NCBI RefSeq assembly: GCF_001026695.1
Contig: NZ_LDNB01000002.1
Location: 280,360-344,359 of the forward strand
DNA from: Neobacillus vireti
Lineage (GTDB): Bacteria; Bacillota; Bacilli; Bacillales; Cytobacillaceae
Length of the DNA stretch: 64,000 nucleotides
Direction of reading: 5' to 3'
Below are positions 53,390 through 62,549 of the stretch, in pieces (position 1 is the first letter of the stretch; each line of letters begins with the position of its first letter). Under the pieces are notes generated by a model. That model did not search any database, was not told where the DNA came from, and was given only the letters and a program-made list of their open reading frames with translations. The translations under genes were made by a program, and so were the position numbers.

Positions 53390-54017
53390 TACTGTTTTGC
53401 GCTAGTTTATATAGTGGTGCCACATTTTTAAAAACAAAATCAATTTGTTGCAATAATCCTTCAGCCCCTAATTGGATGGCCTCTTCCTTATCGATTGTAT
53501 AGCCGCATAATAATTCTGCTTTTTTAACATTTTGCAAGCGTTCAAAATAGGCACGTAAATTATCCTTAGAAAGTTGTCCATGTGCAATCGTTTCCGGCTT
53601 TGTATGATCTAGAGACCAAACAAAATCCTTGGGAATTTCTTTATGTATTTTGGCTGCCTTTTTTATAAATCTCGCTCCGATTTCGGCTTTTAGCGGTGCT
53701 TCGTATATCACAGCAAACCAAATAAATAAATGGGTGTTCCACAAGCCGATTTGAAAATGAGGCATCATTTTATACCCGCGGGGATTACCCGCGAAGGCGA
53801 CCCATGTGTCCTTTGGAGGATTTATCGTTCGCCGCGCATGCTTGGCCACGTGGACAAATAATTCTTCACCTGTAATAGCTGATAATGTTGGAGCAAAATA
53901 TTGTCCTAGTCCTTCTAATTTTGGCCGAATTATCTCTTTAAGAGCCTCCATTCTTGGCTCTAAACCATCTATTAAAAACACGTCAAAATCTTCAGTAGTA
54001 AATCCAGTAAAATTCAT
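53385..54017 (-). CDS. yktB: YktB, DUF1054 family protein
   Basis: A 210-aa soluble protein of the YktB/DUF1054 family (MNFTGFTTEDFDVFLIDGLEPRMEAL; HVAKHARRTINPPKDTWVAFAGNPRGYK). ATG 54017 is chosen because a strong TTGGAGG precedes it; the reading frame extends upstream to 54110 without a ribosome site. Monocistronic. Function unknown. Confidence 0.88.
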   Translation of the reverse strand: MNFTGFTTEDFDVFLIDGLEPRMEALKEIIRPKLEGLGQYFAPTLSAITGEELFVHVAKHARRTINPPKDTWVAFAGNPRGYKMMPHFQIGLWNTHLFIWFAVIYEAPLKAEIGARFIKKAAKIHKEIPKDFVWSLDHTKPETIAHGQLSKDNLRAYFERLQNVKKAELLCGYTIDKEEAIQLGAEGLLQQIDFVFKNVAPLYKLAQNSK

Positions 54018-54201
54018 TGTAAAACCTCCAACAAACCATCTTTCTTGGAATGATTGTAGCATATTGCCGAGTATACAAGAAGTATGTTGCTTATCTAGGT
54101 TAAAGCACATATTTGTTCCAACATTCTAAAATGCCTCATATTATACAGTAAAAAATTATCTGAAAAATTAGTTACATTAACAAGGAAGGGGAGGAATAAA
54201 G

Positions 54202-54396
54202 ATGAAACAATTGATGAATACATCACTAAAAAAAGTTGGAGAAAAAGAAAGAACAGCTATATTAAGATTGGAAATGGACTATGAATTAGCTGTATTATTT
54301 GAGGCAATTGAGGAAAAGAATGAAAAAAAGATGAAGGAATGTAAGCAAAAGTTAGAAAAAATCCGCCAAGAATTATTACGATTAAAAGCACTTTGA
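54202..54396 (+). CDS. ykzI: YkzI-like small protein
   Basis: A 64-aa highly charged helical protein (MKQLMNTSLKKVGEKERTAI ... KKMKECKQKLEKIRQELLRL) able to form a coiled coil. Length and position between yktB and yktC match B. subtilis YkzI. ATG 54202 follows AAGGGGAGG. Function unknown. Confidence 0.75.
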   Translation: MKQLMNTSLKKVGEKERTAILRLEMDYELAVLFEAIEEKNEKKMKECKQKLEKIRQELLRLKAL

Positions 54397-54473
54397 CTGC
54401 TCTCTTGATTTTTATTAGCTAAGGGGAAACAAAATAGAATGAAACAAAAAGGAATAATTCAAAGACTTATCTA

Positions 54474-54512
54474 AGGACGAACTCCAAAAGAATGAGGGGA
54501 GTTCGTTTATTA
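54474..54512 (+). terminator. Terminator of ykzI
   Basis: GACGAACTCC and GGAGTTCGTT arms with a T-rich tail, about 80 bp after ykzI. Confidence 0.7.
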
Positions 54513-54642
54513 TTGTGTAACAAGGCTAAAAGTTGATGTGTGCGGTTAATTTGTTTAAGCTATAGGTACATCAAATTATTGGCCATGCTTCATACTACAT
54601 ACATTGGAATTGAATTTTAAATATGTTGGCTGGAGGAGAAAA

Positions 54643-55440
54643 ATGAATTGGGAAGACATTTATGCTCATGCACAGGAATGGGTAAAAGAAGCCGGAAATA
54701 GAATCCGTTCATCCTTTGATCAGACGCTAAATATTCAAACAAAATCAAACCCTAATGATCTTGTAACGAATATTGACAAAGAAATTGAACAATTTTTTAT
54801 AAAAAAAGTTAGGGGAGTTTATCCAAATCATAAAATATTGGGTGAAGAAGGGTTTGGTGACGACCTAAAGAGCCTTGAAGGAATTGTCTGGCTGATTGAT
54901 CCTATTGATGGGACAATGAATTTTATTCACCAACAAAGGAACTTTGCGATATCCCTAGCGGTATATGAAAATGGAATCGGTAAAATTGGTCTCATTTATG
55001 ATGTCGTCCATGATGAATTGTACCATGCAATCCGAGGAAATGGTGCCTATTTAAATGAAAAATCTATCCCGGTACTTAAGAGTACAACAGTGAAGGAATC
55101 CATCATTGCCCTAAATGCAACATGGGTTATGGAGAATCACCGTATAGATCACAATTTAATGATTCCACTTGTAAAGGACGCTAGAGGCACAAGGTCATAC
55201 GGGACAGCAGCGCTAGAGATGGTGTTTGTTGCCACTGGAAGGGTGGACGCTTATTTATCGATGCGATTATCACCATGGGATTTTGCAGCAGGGGCTGTCA
55301 TTATTGAAGAACTAGGTGGAGTGGTAACAAATTTACGGGGAGAAAAGCTGGATTTTCTTTCCCAAGATTCCTTATTTGCCGCAAACTCCGGCTTACATCA
55401 TTCGATTTTAAAAGAATATTTAAAAGATGGAAAGTGGTAA
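54643..55440 (+). CDS. yktC: Inositol-1-monophosphatase family protein YktC
   Basis: This 265-aa Mg-dependent phosphatase of the IMPase/SuhB family has GEEGF (about residue 66), WLIDPIDGTMNFIH (about 82-95) and SPWDFAAGAVI (about 206-216), which together hold the metal and phosphate. It hydrolyses inositol monophosphate or related sugar phosphates. The start is ATG 54643 after TGGAGGAG; the frame extends to 54604 without ribosome site. B. subtilis YktC has the same length and position. Confidence 0.92.
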   Translation: MNWEDIYAHAQEWVKEAGNRIRSSFDQTLNIQTKSNPNDLVTNIDKEIEQFFIKKVRGVYPNHKILGEEGFGDDLKSLEGIVWLIDPIDGTMNFIHQQRNFAISLAVYENGIGKIGLIYDVVHDELYHAIRGNGAYLNEKSIPVLKSTTVKESIIALNATWVMENHRIDHNLMIPLVKDARGTRSYGTAALEMVFVATGRVDAYLSMRLSPWDFAAGAVIIEELGGVVTNLRGEKLDFLSQDSLFAANSGLHHSILKEYLKDGKW

Positions 55441-55470
55441 AGAAAAGAAGCCCATTAGGCTTCTTTTTAA
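55441..55470. terminator. Bidirectional terminator
   Basis: AAAAGAAGCC and GGCTTCTTTT form a 10-bp stem between yktC and convergent ylaF. Confidence 0.85.
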
Positions 55471-55652
55471 ATTTCCCCATTCTTGCGCATTTTTCTTTTT
55501 GTCTTAAATCCCATTCCCATAACAATGACAACTGCCAAGATTGAGACAATCGCCCCGAAGATGCTCTTTGCACTTATGGCAATGCCTATCCCAATAATAC
55601 TTGCTGCAGCTAAAATCGCATAAATGAGTAATGGCCATTTCACTTGATTCAT
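55467..55652 (-). CDS. ylaF: YlaF, DUF5325-like small membrane protein
   Basis: A 61-aa protein with two membrane helices (LLIYAILAAASIIGIGIAIS and FGAIVSILAVVIVMGMGF) and a basic C-terminal tail (KTKRKMRKNGEI), in keeping with the positive-inside rule. Length and position fit B. subtilis YlaF. Function unknown. Confidence 0.78.
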   Translation of the reverse strand: MNQVKWPLLIYAILAAASIIGIGIAISAKSIFGAIVSILAVVIVMGMGFKTKRKMRKNGEI

Positions 55653-55798
55653 TTATAAATCCCCTTAAATTTTTCATTTATTTTTATAATACATTAAAAT
55701 GCTTAGTGGTTTCCACTTTAAGTATGGTATAATATTTTAGTTGTATTTGGGAAACTAAAAATAGCGTTAATTTTTATAAAATAGGTAGGAGTGGAATT

Positions 55799-57637
55799 TT
55801 GAAACTAAGAGAAGATGTACGAAATATAGCGATTATCGCCCACGTTGACCACGGAAAAACGACTTTGGTGGACCAATTGTTAAAACAATCTGGAACGTTT
55901 CGTTCGAATGAGCACGTGGAAGAACGTGCGATGGACTCTGGTGATATAGAAAGAGAACGAGGCATCACCATCCTTGCGAAGAATACCGCAATTCAATATA
56001 AAGATACAAGAATCAATATTTTGGATACACCAGGACATGCAGACTTTGGCGGAGAAGTAGAACGAATCATGAAAATGGTTGATGGTGTTTTACTTGTAGT
56101 CGATGCTTATGAAGGCTGTATGCCGCAAACACGTTTTGTGCTTAAGAAGGCATTGGAGCAAAAAATCACCCCGATTGTCGTAGTAAATAAAATTGACCGT
56201 GATTTCGCCCGACCTGCTGAAGTAGTAGATGAAGTCATAGATTTGTTTATTGAACTTGATGCCACGGAAGAACAGCTTGAATTTCCGGTAATCTACGCAT
56301 CAGGAATAAACGGTACAGCAAGTACAGATCCTGAAAAGCAAGATGAAAACATGCAGTGTCTATATGATGCAATCGTTGAATATATTCCTGCCCCTATTGA
56401 TAATCACGATGAACCATTGCAATTTCAAGTAGCTCTTCTTGATTATAACGATTATGTTGGCAGAATCGGGATTGGACGCGTTTTCCGCGGAACGATGCAT
56501 GTTGGTCAACAAGTCGCATTAATGAAATTGGATGGAAGTGTAAAACAATTCCGCGTCACCAAGATCTTTGGTTTCTTTGGTCTAAAGCGGCAGGAAGTGC
56601 AAGAAGCGAAAGCAGGCGACTTAATTGCTGTTTCTGGTATGGAAGATATCAATGTCGGCGAGACAGTATGCCCTACAGAACATCAAGAAGCATTACCAGT
56701 TTTACGAATCGACGAACCGACATTACAAATGACATTTGTCGTAAACAATAGTCCGTTTGCCGGCAGAGAAGGAAAATATTTAACTTCTAGAAAGATTGAA
56801 GAAAGATTGCGTTCCCAATTGCAAACAGATGTAAGCTTACGTGTCGATAACACTGATTCACCGGATGCTTGGATCGTTTCCGGCCGGGGTGAACTTCATT
56901 TATCGATTTTAATTGAAAACATGCGCCGTGAGGGCTATGAGCTTCAAGTTTCAAAACCTGAAGTTATTGTAAAGAATATCGATGGCGTTCGCTGTGAACC
57001 GATTGAAAGAGTACAAATAGATGTTCCTGAAGAGCACACTGGTTCCGTAATGGAGTCAATCGGTGCCCGTAAAGGTGAAATGCTTGATATGATTAATAAT
57101 GGATCTGGTCAAGTCCGCTTAATCTTTAATGTGCCAGCACGCGGTCTAATTGGTTATACAACCGAGTTTTTAACGATGACACGCGGTTATGGTATTATTA
57201 ATCACACTTTTGATAGCTATCAGCCAATGCTGCCAGGACAGGTCGGTGGAAGACACCAAGGTGTACTTGTATCAATGGAATCTGGAAAAGCGTCCACGTA
57301 TGGTATAATGCAGGTAGAAGACCGCGGAACGATTTTCGTTGAACCGGGTACGGAAATTTACGAGGGAATGATTGTTGGCGAAAACACTCGTGAAAATGAC
57401 ATCACTGTTAATATTACCAAAATGAAGCAAGCAACGAATGTTCGGTCAGCCAACAAAGACCAAACATCGGTAATTAAAAAGCCGCGCATTATGACATTAG
57501 AAGAGTCATTGGAGTATTTAAATGAGGACGAATATTGTGAGGTTACACCGGTATCCATTCGTCTGCGTAAGAAAATTCTTGATAAAAATGAGCGTGAAAA
57601 AGCAGCTAAAAAGAAAAAGTATGCTGAACTGAGTTAA
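55799..57637 (+). CDS. bipA: Translational GTPase BipA/TypA
   Basis: BipA is an EF-G-like GTPase that assists assembly of the 50S ribosomal subunit at low temperature or stress. The 612-aa protein has G1 AHVDHGKTT (residues 13-21), the RERGITI switch, G3 DTPGHADF, G4 NKID, then EF-G-like domains and the BipA-specific C-terminal domain. It starts at TTG 55799 with TAGGAGTGG upstream. It is the first gene of a run with ylaH and a small unknown gene. Confidence 0.96.
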   Translation: MKLREDVRNIAIIAHVDHGKTTLVDQLLKQSGTFRSNEHVEERAMDSGDIERERGITILAKNTAIQYKDTRINILDTPGHADFGGEVERIMKMVDGVLLVVDAYEGCMPQTRFVLKKALEQKITPIVVVNKIDRDFARPAEVVDEVIDLFIELDATEEQLEFPVIYASGINGTASTDPEKQDENMQCLYDAIVEYIPAPIDNHDEPLQFQVALLDYNDYVGRIGIGRVFRGTMHVGQQVALMKLDGSVKQFRVTKIFGFFGLKRQEVQEAKAGDLIAVSGMEDINVGETVCPTEHQEALPVLRIDEPTLQMTFVVNNSPFAGREGKYLTSRKIEERLRSQLQTDVSLRVDNTDSPDAWIVSGRGELHLSILIENMRREGYELQVSKPEVIVKNIDGVRCEPIERVQIDVPEEHTGSVMESIGARKGEMLDMINNGSGQVRLIFNVPARGLIGYTTEFLTMTRGYGIINHTFDSYQPMLPGQVGGRHQGVLVSMESGKASTYGIMQVEDRGTIFVEPGTEIYEGMIVGENTRENDITVNITKMKQATNVRSANKDQTSVIKKPRIMTLEESLEYLNEDEYCEVTPVSIRLRKKILDKNEREKAAKKKKYAELS

Positions 57638-57660
57638 GTACAAAGGAGTGCACAAAGGAT

Positions 57661-57966
57661 ATGGAAGGATTTTCCCCTAGTCTTAGATTTTTCATTGAAC
57701 TAACAGATGTAAAAACGGCTGTATGGTTACAGTATTTTTATATTGTAATCCTCGCGGCAATTGTATATAAGTTAGGCTTTGCAAAAAAGCTGCCTCTTTT
57801 GAAAAACATTGTGATTTATTTCTGCCTCTTAATTGGGTGCTTAGTGATGCTGATTTTTTCTTATGCACTGCCAATTGCAGAAGGACTTGCGGGTGCTGCG
57901 ATTTTATTAATTATTTATAAAATTCGCTTACACCAAACAAAAAAGCAGCAGACAGAAGCGAAATAA
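57661..57966 (+). CDS. ylaH: YlaH-like membrane protein
   Basis: A 101-aa protein with three membrane segments (WLQYFYIVILAAIVYKLGF, NIVIYFCLLIGCLVMLIFSY, AEGLAGAAILLIIYKI) and a polar C-terminus, matching the YlaH family. It follows bipA by 23 bp with AAAGGAGTG nearby, so it is co-transcribed. Function unknown. Confidence 0.85.
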   Translation: MEGFSPSLRFFIELTDVKTAVWLQYFYIVILAAIVYKLGFAKKLPLLKNIVIYFCLLIGCLVMLIFSYALPIAEGLAGAAILLIIYKIRLHQTKKQQTEAK

Positions 57967-57980
57967 TGGGGGATGCCTAA

Positions 57981-58271
57981 ATGAAATCCTTACAAGATGC
58001 ACTTTATAATTGGCTAACGATAAAGGTTGTTTGTGATGCTCGTCCTGAAGATACAGCAGCAAAAGAAACACTTGAATATTTTGATGAGATGTTAACTACG
58101 GAGCACCACGTTTCCAATATCGAAACGACTACAGATGAAATGATGTATTATCTTTCATACCAGCATGGCGAAGAAATGAAAAAAGCACGCTATCCGCGTG
58201 AGTTAATTGAAATTATGCTCGACCAAATTAATAATGAGCCTGAAAAGTATGAGAACTATCCAACAGAATGA
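57981..58271 (+). CDS. Conserved-looking hypothetical protein, 96 aa
   Basis: A small acidic helical protein (MKSLQDALYNWLTIKVVCDA, then ETTTDEMMYYLSYQHGEEMKK and LIEIMLDQINNEPEKYENYP). It follows ylaH by 14 bp with a good GGGGGATG site and ends at a strong terminator, so it is the third gene of the bipA transcript. I do not recognise the family and know of no counterpart at this place in B. subtilis. Confidence 0.75.
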   Translation: MKSLQDALYNWLTIKVVCDARPEDTAAKETLEYFDEMLTTEHHVSNIETTTDEMMYYLSYQHGEEMKKARYPRELIEIMLDQINNEPEKYENYPTE

Positions 58272-58273
58272 TA

Positions 58274-58323
58274 AGAAAAACCCGCTTGCAATTCCAGTAA
58301 GGATATTGCAAGCGGGTTTTCTT
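58274..58323. terminator. Bidirectional terminator
   Basis: AAAACCCGCTTGCAAT and ATTGCAAGCGGGTTTT form a 16-bp perfect stem between convergent genes. Confidence 0.92.
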
Positions 58324-58523
58324 TACCAATCATCTTTTTCGGACTTTGTACGATATAACTTGAAATTGCCTGTATCGATGCGTGCATTTGTTCTTTTGGT
58401 TATTCTTGAGCTGCATTCATTGCACATATATGTATGGATTGGACGATTGCGCAGGCGTTTGGCTTCTAACGATTCATCTTCTATCGCTTCGATTTTATCG
58501 CAGATCACACACTTTACTCTCAT
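58323..58523 (-). CDS. ylaI: YlaI, DUF2197 zinc-ribbon-like protein
   Basis: A 66-aa protein with two CxxC pairs (KCVICDK near residue 5 and YMCNECSS near 33), which should bind one zinc ion, followed by a basic tail (RITKRTNARIDTGNFKLYR). It matches YlaI/DUF2197. ATG 58523 is preceded by AGAGGTG at 8 bases; the longer frame to 58574 has no ribosome site. Function unknown. Confidence 0.85.
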   Translation of the reverse strand: MRVKCVICDKIEAIEDESLEAKRLRNRPIHTYMCNECSSRITKRTNARIDTGNFKLYRTKSEKDDW

Positions 58524-58689
58524 TAAGGCACCTCTTTTAATTCTTTCTAAATCAGAATATTTATAGTATAACATGGCAGCGCATTACCAAGTAAATCAAT
58601 TGCGTTTATATTGATGAAAAAATGGGATAGTAGTAATATGAGAATATCTGTTTAAACAGAATGAAGCAATAAATAAAGGGGTTGTAAAG

Positions 58690-59145
58690 ATGGCAAATCA
58701 AGTGGAGCCTAAGCTCATCAGTCCATTATATGAAGGGCTGCAAAAAGAACGCTTCGTAACTTTAGCAACAATTGACCATGAAACAGGAGGGCCAAACGTC
58801 AGTGCAATTTCCTGGATTTTAGCGAAGGATGACAGTACCATCTATTTTGCTGTTGATAATCGTTCCAGAATACTGGGAAATATCAACAAAAATGATAAAG
58901 TAGTTATCAATTTAATTGCTAATGAATCTACATATTCAATTCAAGGGGATGCCCGGGTTAAAGAAGAAAGACTGCAAGATGTACCGCTAAAGCTTGCCTT
59001 GGTTGAAGTTTCAATTACAGAAGTACGGGACGTTATGTTTTACGGTTCGAAAATTATCACAGAAGTTCAGTATGATAAGACCTACGATAAAAATGCGGCT
59101 GAAAAGTTAGATAGACAAGTTATGGATGCAATGAAAAAAGCTTAG
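58690..59145 (+). CDS. Pyridoxamine 5'-phosphate oxidase-family protein
   Basis: A 151-aa split-barrel flavin-binding protein: FVTLATIDHETGGPNVSAISWILAKDDSTIYFAVDNRSRILGNI is typical of the PPOX-like fold, which binds FMN, F420 or heme. It may act as an FMN-dependent reductase; substrate unknown. It is the only gene of its unit, and its stop codon lies inside the terminator stem. Confidence 0.8.
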   Translation: MANQVEPKLISPLYEGLQKERFVTLATIDHETGGPNVSAISWILAKDDSTIYFAVDNRSRILGNINKNDKVVINLIANESTYSIQGDARVKEERLQDVPLKLALVEVSITEVRDVMFYGSKIITEVQYDKTYDKNAAEKLDRQVMDAMKKA

Positions 59146-59162
59146 GATTCCTAAGCTTTTTT
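59134..59162 (+). terminator. Terminator of the PPOX-family gene
   Basis: AAAAAAGCTTAGG and CCTAAGCTTTTTT form a perfect stem that includes the TAG stop codon. Confidence 0.88.
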
Positions 59163-59165
59163 CAG

Positions 59166-59255
59166 CCGATAGGAAAGTATAACTTTCCTATCAGGCATAA
59201 GTGCAACTACGCCTCTGTCTTCGCCTAACGGCTCGCCAATCGGCGAGTTTTCTAA
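59166..59255. other. Two hairpins between the PPOX and ylaJ genes
   Basis: GATAGGAAAGT/ACTTTCCTATC (59168-59191) is a perfect 11-bp inverted repeat without a T tract. CTCGCC/GGCGAG (59232-59247) is followed by TTTT. They may stop transcription of the convergent ylaJ and PPOX genes or stabilise the mRNA ends. Confidence 0.5.
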
Positions 59256-59267
59256 TGCCCACACAAA

Positions 59268-59858
59268 TTATTTATGATTATTAGATTGGTCTTTCTGTTC
59301 CTTTTTTAATTTATCTTCTTCATTTGCTGGGAGCTTTTTGTCTGGTTTTTCAGTTGCCTTTTTCGGGCTTGGGGTAATTAAATCGCCTGGTATTTCTGGC
59401 ATTAATCGGCCTGCAACATCTGCAAGCTCCTCCATAATGCCTCGTACCGGCTTGCCTTTTTTAATATCTGTTTGGATTTCTTTTAAACGCGCTGTTGTGT
59501 CTGCATCAGCTACGACAACAGCGTTAGCGCCATGTGGATCTTTTTTCAAGCTTTCTGCTACAGAATACTTTATCGTCCCAACCTGTGAGCGGTCAAGCTT
59601 AGCATTTACGTCGATACCGACAATCGCATATCTCCCTAATACTACGGCAGTTGCATCATTCACACCGGGAATGCTTGTTGCAAGCTGAACCAGGTGCTTG
59701 GATATTTGTTGACCCGACTTGCGGTCAACACTTTCAATATAACTGTTTTTTACGTTCACTAATGAATGGTTTTCACTTTTGGCCATTTCCTTATGTTTAT
59801 CGGTATTACATCCACCTAAAAGCAAACATAGTGCAGCTATCGCAAAGAATTTCTTCAT
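59268..59858 (-). CDS. ylaJ: YhcN/YlaJ-family sporulation lipoprotein
   Basis: This 196-aa protein has a lipoprotein signal (FFAIAALCLLLGGC, lipid-modified cysteine about residue 17) and the YhcN/YlaJ domain (ISKHLVQLATSIPGVNDATAVVLGRYAIVGIDVNAKL), then a Lys/Pro-rich tail. In Bacillus such proteins are made during sporulation, and YlaJ is implicated in germination. It marks the organism as a spore former. Confidence 0.9.
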   Translation of the reverse strand: MKKFFAIAALCLLLGGCNTDKHKEMAKSENHSLVNVKNSYIESVDRKSGQQISKHLVQLATSIPGVNDATAVVLGRYAIVGIDVNAKLDRSQVGTIKYSVAESLKKDPHGANAVVVADADTTARLKEIQTDIKKGKPVRGIMEELADVAGRLMPEIPGDLITPSPKKATEKPDKKLPANEEDKLKKEQKDQSNNHK

Positions 59859-60067
59859 TTAAGACCCTCCAAGATGCATTATTAAAAGGTTAAATAATTT
59901 CTAATGCTAGAATTTAACCATCCTTGAGTGCTTACTTACATTTATTGTGCGGAATTCCTTCTATCTTTATTCTGATTCACATATATTTTACCAAAGTCCA
60001 ATAAGCGCAAAGAGGTTGTTGAAACTTTTTTACAATCTTGACATCCAGTGAAGCGGGAGGCGTCGCT

Positions 60068-61396
60068 TTGAGTAAAATATACGTGTTAGATACAAATGTC
60101 TTACTGCAGGACCCGTATTCCCTTTTTTCCTTTGAAGATAATGAAGTGGTTATTCCAGCAGTAGTTCTTGAAGAAGTGGACTCAAAGAAAAGATATATGG
60201 ATGAAATCGGGAGAAATGCACGGCACGTATCGAGATTAATTGATGGTCTTAGAGCTTCAGGGAAGCTTCATGAAAAAATCCCTCTTGAGAACGGAGGGAC
60301 AATTAAAATTGAATTAAATCATCGGGCCTTTCATGAGCTTCAAGATATTTTTGTTGAGAAAACAAACGACAATCGCATACTTGCGGTTGCTAAAAATTTA
60401 TACTTAGAAGAACAAGCGAAAGAAAATGGCAAGCCTGTAATTATAGTAAGTAAGGATGCTCTAGTTCGAGTAAAAGCAGATGCCATTGGATTAACGGCTG
60501 AAGATTTTTTAAATGACCGGGTGGTTGAAATAGACCATATATATACAGGCTTTTTCGAAGTACTCTTGCCGATTGAATTATTAGGTCGTTTCTATGAAAA
60601 AGGGGAGTTATTCCTTTCTGAGTTTGCAAATCATCCGTTTTATCCTAATCAATTTCTTCTCATGAAAGATGCTCTTGGCAGTTCTACATCTGCTATTGGA
60701 ATGGTGGACAAAACAAGTAAGAAGGTAAAAAAATTGACCTTAAATCAAGAGCATGTTTGGGGAATCCATTCAAGGAATGTGCAGCAGACGATGGCGATTG
60801 AATTATTGCTGCGGAAGGATATCCCGCTCGTTACCTTAACAGGCAAAGCCGGGACAGGAAAAACATTGCTTGCGCTTGCTTCCGGATTAATGCAAACTGA
60901 GGATTTCAAAGAATATAAAAAGCTATTAGTCGCTAGACCGATTGTACCTGTTGGTAAAGACTTGGGGTTCCTGCCAGGTGAAAAACAAGAGAAACTTAGA
61001 CCGTGGATGCAGCCGATTTATGACAACTTGGAATATCTCTTTAATACAAAAAAGCCAGGCGAACTGGATGCAATTTTAGCCGGCATGGGTTCGATAGAGG
61101 TGGAGGCGTTAACGTATATTCGCGGCAGAAGTTTACCTAAACAATTTATTATCATTGATGAAGCACAAAACTTAACGAAGCATGAAGTAAAAACAATCTT
61201 AACTCGGGTGGGGGAGGGAAGTAAGATTGTGCTGATGGGAGACCCGGAACAGATTGATCATCCATATCTCGACGCCTATAATAATGGCCTTACTTTTGTC
61301 GTTGAAAGGTTCAAGGACCAAGACATTTCAGGCCATGTTAAGCTATTAAAAGGAGAACGCTCAGGCTTGGCGAGGCTCGCAGCGGATTTACTATGA
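60068..61396 (+). CDS. ylaK: PIN-PhoH family ATPase YlaK
   Basis: This 442-aa protein joins an N-terminal PIN nuclease domain (VLDTNVLLQDP from residue 5; NDNRILAVAKN) to a PhoH P-loop ATPase/helicase domain with Walker A TGKAGTGKT (about 258-266), FIIIDEAQN Walker B and GDPEQID. PhoH2-type proteins are RNA helicases with RNase activity. Start TTG 60068 follows GCGGGAGG and gives the B. subtilis length; the frame to 60038 is too long. Monocistronic with a strong terminator. Confidence 0.93.
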   Translation: MSKIYVLDTNVLLQDPYSLFSFEDNEVVIPAVVLEEVDSKKRYMDEIGRNARHVSRLIDGLRASGKLHEKIPLENGGTIKIELNHRAFHELQDIFVEKTNDNRILAVAKNLYLEEQAKENGKPVIIVSKDALVRVKADAIGLTAEDFLNDRVVEIDHIYTGFFEVLLPIELLGRFYEKGELFLSEFANHPFYPNQFLLMKDALGSSTSAIGMVDKTSKKVKKLTLNQEHVWGIHSRNVQQTMAIELLLRKDIPLVTLTGKAGTGKTLLALASGLMQTEDFKEYKKLLVARPIVPVGKDLGFLPGEKQEKLRPWMQPIYDNLEYLFNTKKPGELDAILAGMGSIEVEALTYIRGRSLPKQFIIIDEAQNLTKHEVKTILTRVGEGSKIVLMGDPEQIDHPYLDAYNNGLTFVVERFKDQDISGHVKLLKGERSGLARLAADLL

Positions 61397-61397
61397 G

Positions 61398-61432
61398 AAA
61401 GACGGGTGCCAAGGGCACCCGTCTTATTTTAC
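61398..61432. terminator. Bidirectional terminator
   Basis: GACGGGTGCC and GGCACCCGTC form a 10-bp stem with a 3-base loop, followed by TTATTTT; shared with the convergent 61424-61921 gene. Confidence 0.88.
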
Positions 61433-61921
61433 GGTAAAAGCTCTTACATTTTTAATTGGATCCTGCTGATTAGAGCCATCACCGAAGTAGACATGAACCG
61501 GTCCATCAGCATTTAACGGTTTACCGGTATCTGAGAACGCCAAAATTAAATCAAAGGCACGTTCAAGAAGTACTTCGTAATCACCATCGGTACTATGAAT
61601 GACCAATGTTTGTGCTTCATCGGCAGGCTCAGAATTTACCAAGAAAGGCTTGAAAGGAATTCCGAAAGTCCCAGTTAATACTTTTTCCTTTTCAAATTTC
61701 TTTTCTGTTTTTAACGTCGGAGGATAAATGGCTCCCTCCATAATTTCGCGGTCCCAATGTTTTGAAACAGACTTCGTATAATCTTCCAATGAATTTGCGT
61801 TCACTTTGTTTGTTGAAAAATAAGTAGTCAAATCAATGCGGCGGTCATCAAAAATCCAGACGCTTGGTTCAAGTGTAATCGTATACTTTACTTTACCGGA
61901 TATGATAATAATATCATTCAT
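61424..61921 (-). CDS. YlaL-region conserved protein, 165 aa
   Basis: A soluble protein (IIIISGKVKYTITLEPSVWIFDDRRIDLTTYF at the N-terminus; HWDREIMEGAIYPPTLKTEKKFEKEKV in the middle). Its place between ylaK and ylaN corresponds to B. subtilis ylaL. I recall similar Bacillus proteins being labelled peptidyl-prolyl isomerase, but I see no cyclophilin, FKBP or parvulin motif, so I leave the function open. ATG 61921 follows AGGAGGAA. Confidence 0.75.
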   Translation of the reverse strand: MNDIIIISGKVKYTITLEPSVWIFDDRRIDLTTYFSTNKVNANSLEDYTKSVSKHWDREIMEGAIYPPTLKTEKKFEKEKVLTGTFGIPFKPFLVNSEPADEAQTLVIHSTDGDYEVLLERAFDLILAFSDTGKPLNADGPVHVYFGDGSNQQDPIKNVRAFTVK

Positions 61922-62091
61922 CTTCCATTCCTCCTAAAGGCTAACAAGAATAAGTATAACTTTTTTTAGTGTGAATGTCATAAAAGTAACTCCTGTATGG
62001 CAATATCCTTCATTGTTCTTGCAATTTTCGCTTGTAAACGGTAAAATTTATAGATAAGTTGAATTATCGCTCTGAAATGGGGGGATTACTG

Positions 62092-62373
62092 TTGGCGTCT
62101 GAAATGATCGTGAATCATCAGGAAAAAGCCTATGCCTTGTTGCAGGCTGACGCAGAAAAGATATTAAAGCTTATCAAAGTGCAAATGGACAATCTTACGA
62201 TGCCTCAATGCCCTCTTTATGAAGAGGTGTTGGATACACAAATGTTTGGGTTGTCGAGAGAAATAGACTTTGCTGTCCGATTAGGCTTAATAGATAGTAA
62301 GGATGGAAAAGCGATTTTAGATCAATTAGAGAGTGAATTATCTGCGCTTCACGATGCATCCTTAAGAAAATAG
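62092..62373 (+). CDS. ylaN: YlaN, iron-responsive Fur-interacting protein
   Basis: A 93-aa protein almost identical in its core to B. subtilis YlaN ([40 protein letters not shown]). YlaN is needed under iron limitation; it binds ferrous iron and relieves Fur repression. Translation starts at TTG 62092 after GGGGGGAT, as in the B. subtilis protein (MASEMIV); the frame to TTG 62059 lacks a site. It ends at its own terminator before ftsW. Confidence 0.93.
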   Translation: MASEMIVNHQEKAYALLQADAEKILKLIKVQMDNLTMPQCPLYEEVLDTQMFGLSREIDFAVRLGLIDSKDGKAILDQLESELSALHDASLRK

Positions 62374-62382
62374 TAGAACAGG

Positions 62383-62420
62383 AACTCAAACAATATCGAT
62401 GAATTGTTTGAGTTTTTTAT
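62383..62420 (+). terminator. Terminator of ylaN
   Basis: AACTCAAACAAT and ATTGTTTGAGTT form a 12-bp perfect stem followed by six T residues. Confidence 0.9.
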
Positions 62421-62549
62421 TATCCTATATAAATTTCAGAATATTCTTTATTAAAATTTGATAACAAAAATACTTTCCTCAAGTCATATCAGTCGTTTTC
62501 TATTATAATAGAGTAGAGTTTATCAATTTTGAAAATGAGGACAACGTAA

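Noticed and set aside
54421-54473. Short ORF of 11 codons after ykzI
   Set aside because: Too short and followed at once by the ykzI terminator; the preceding ribosome site is poor.
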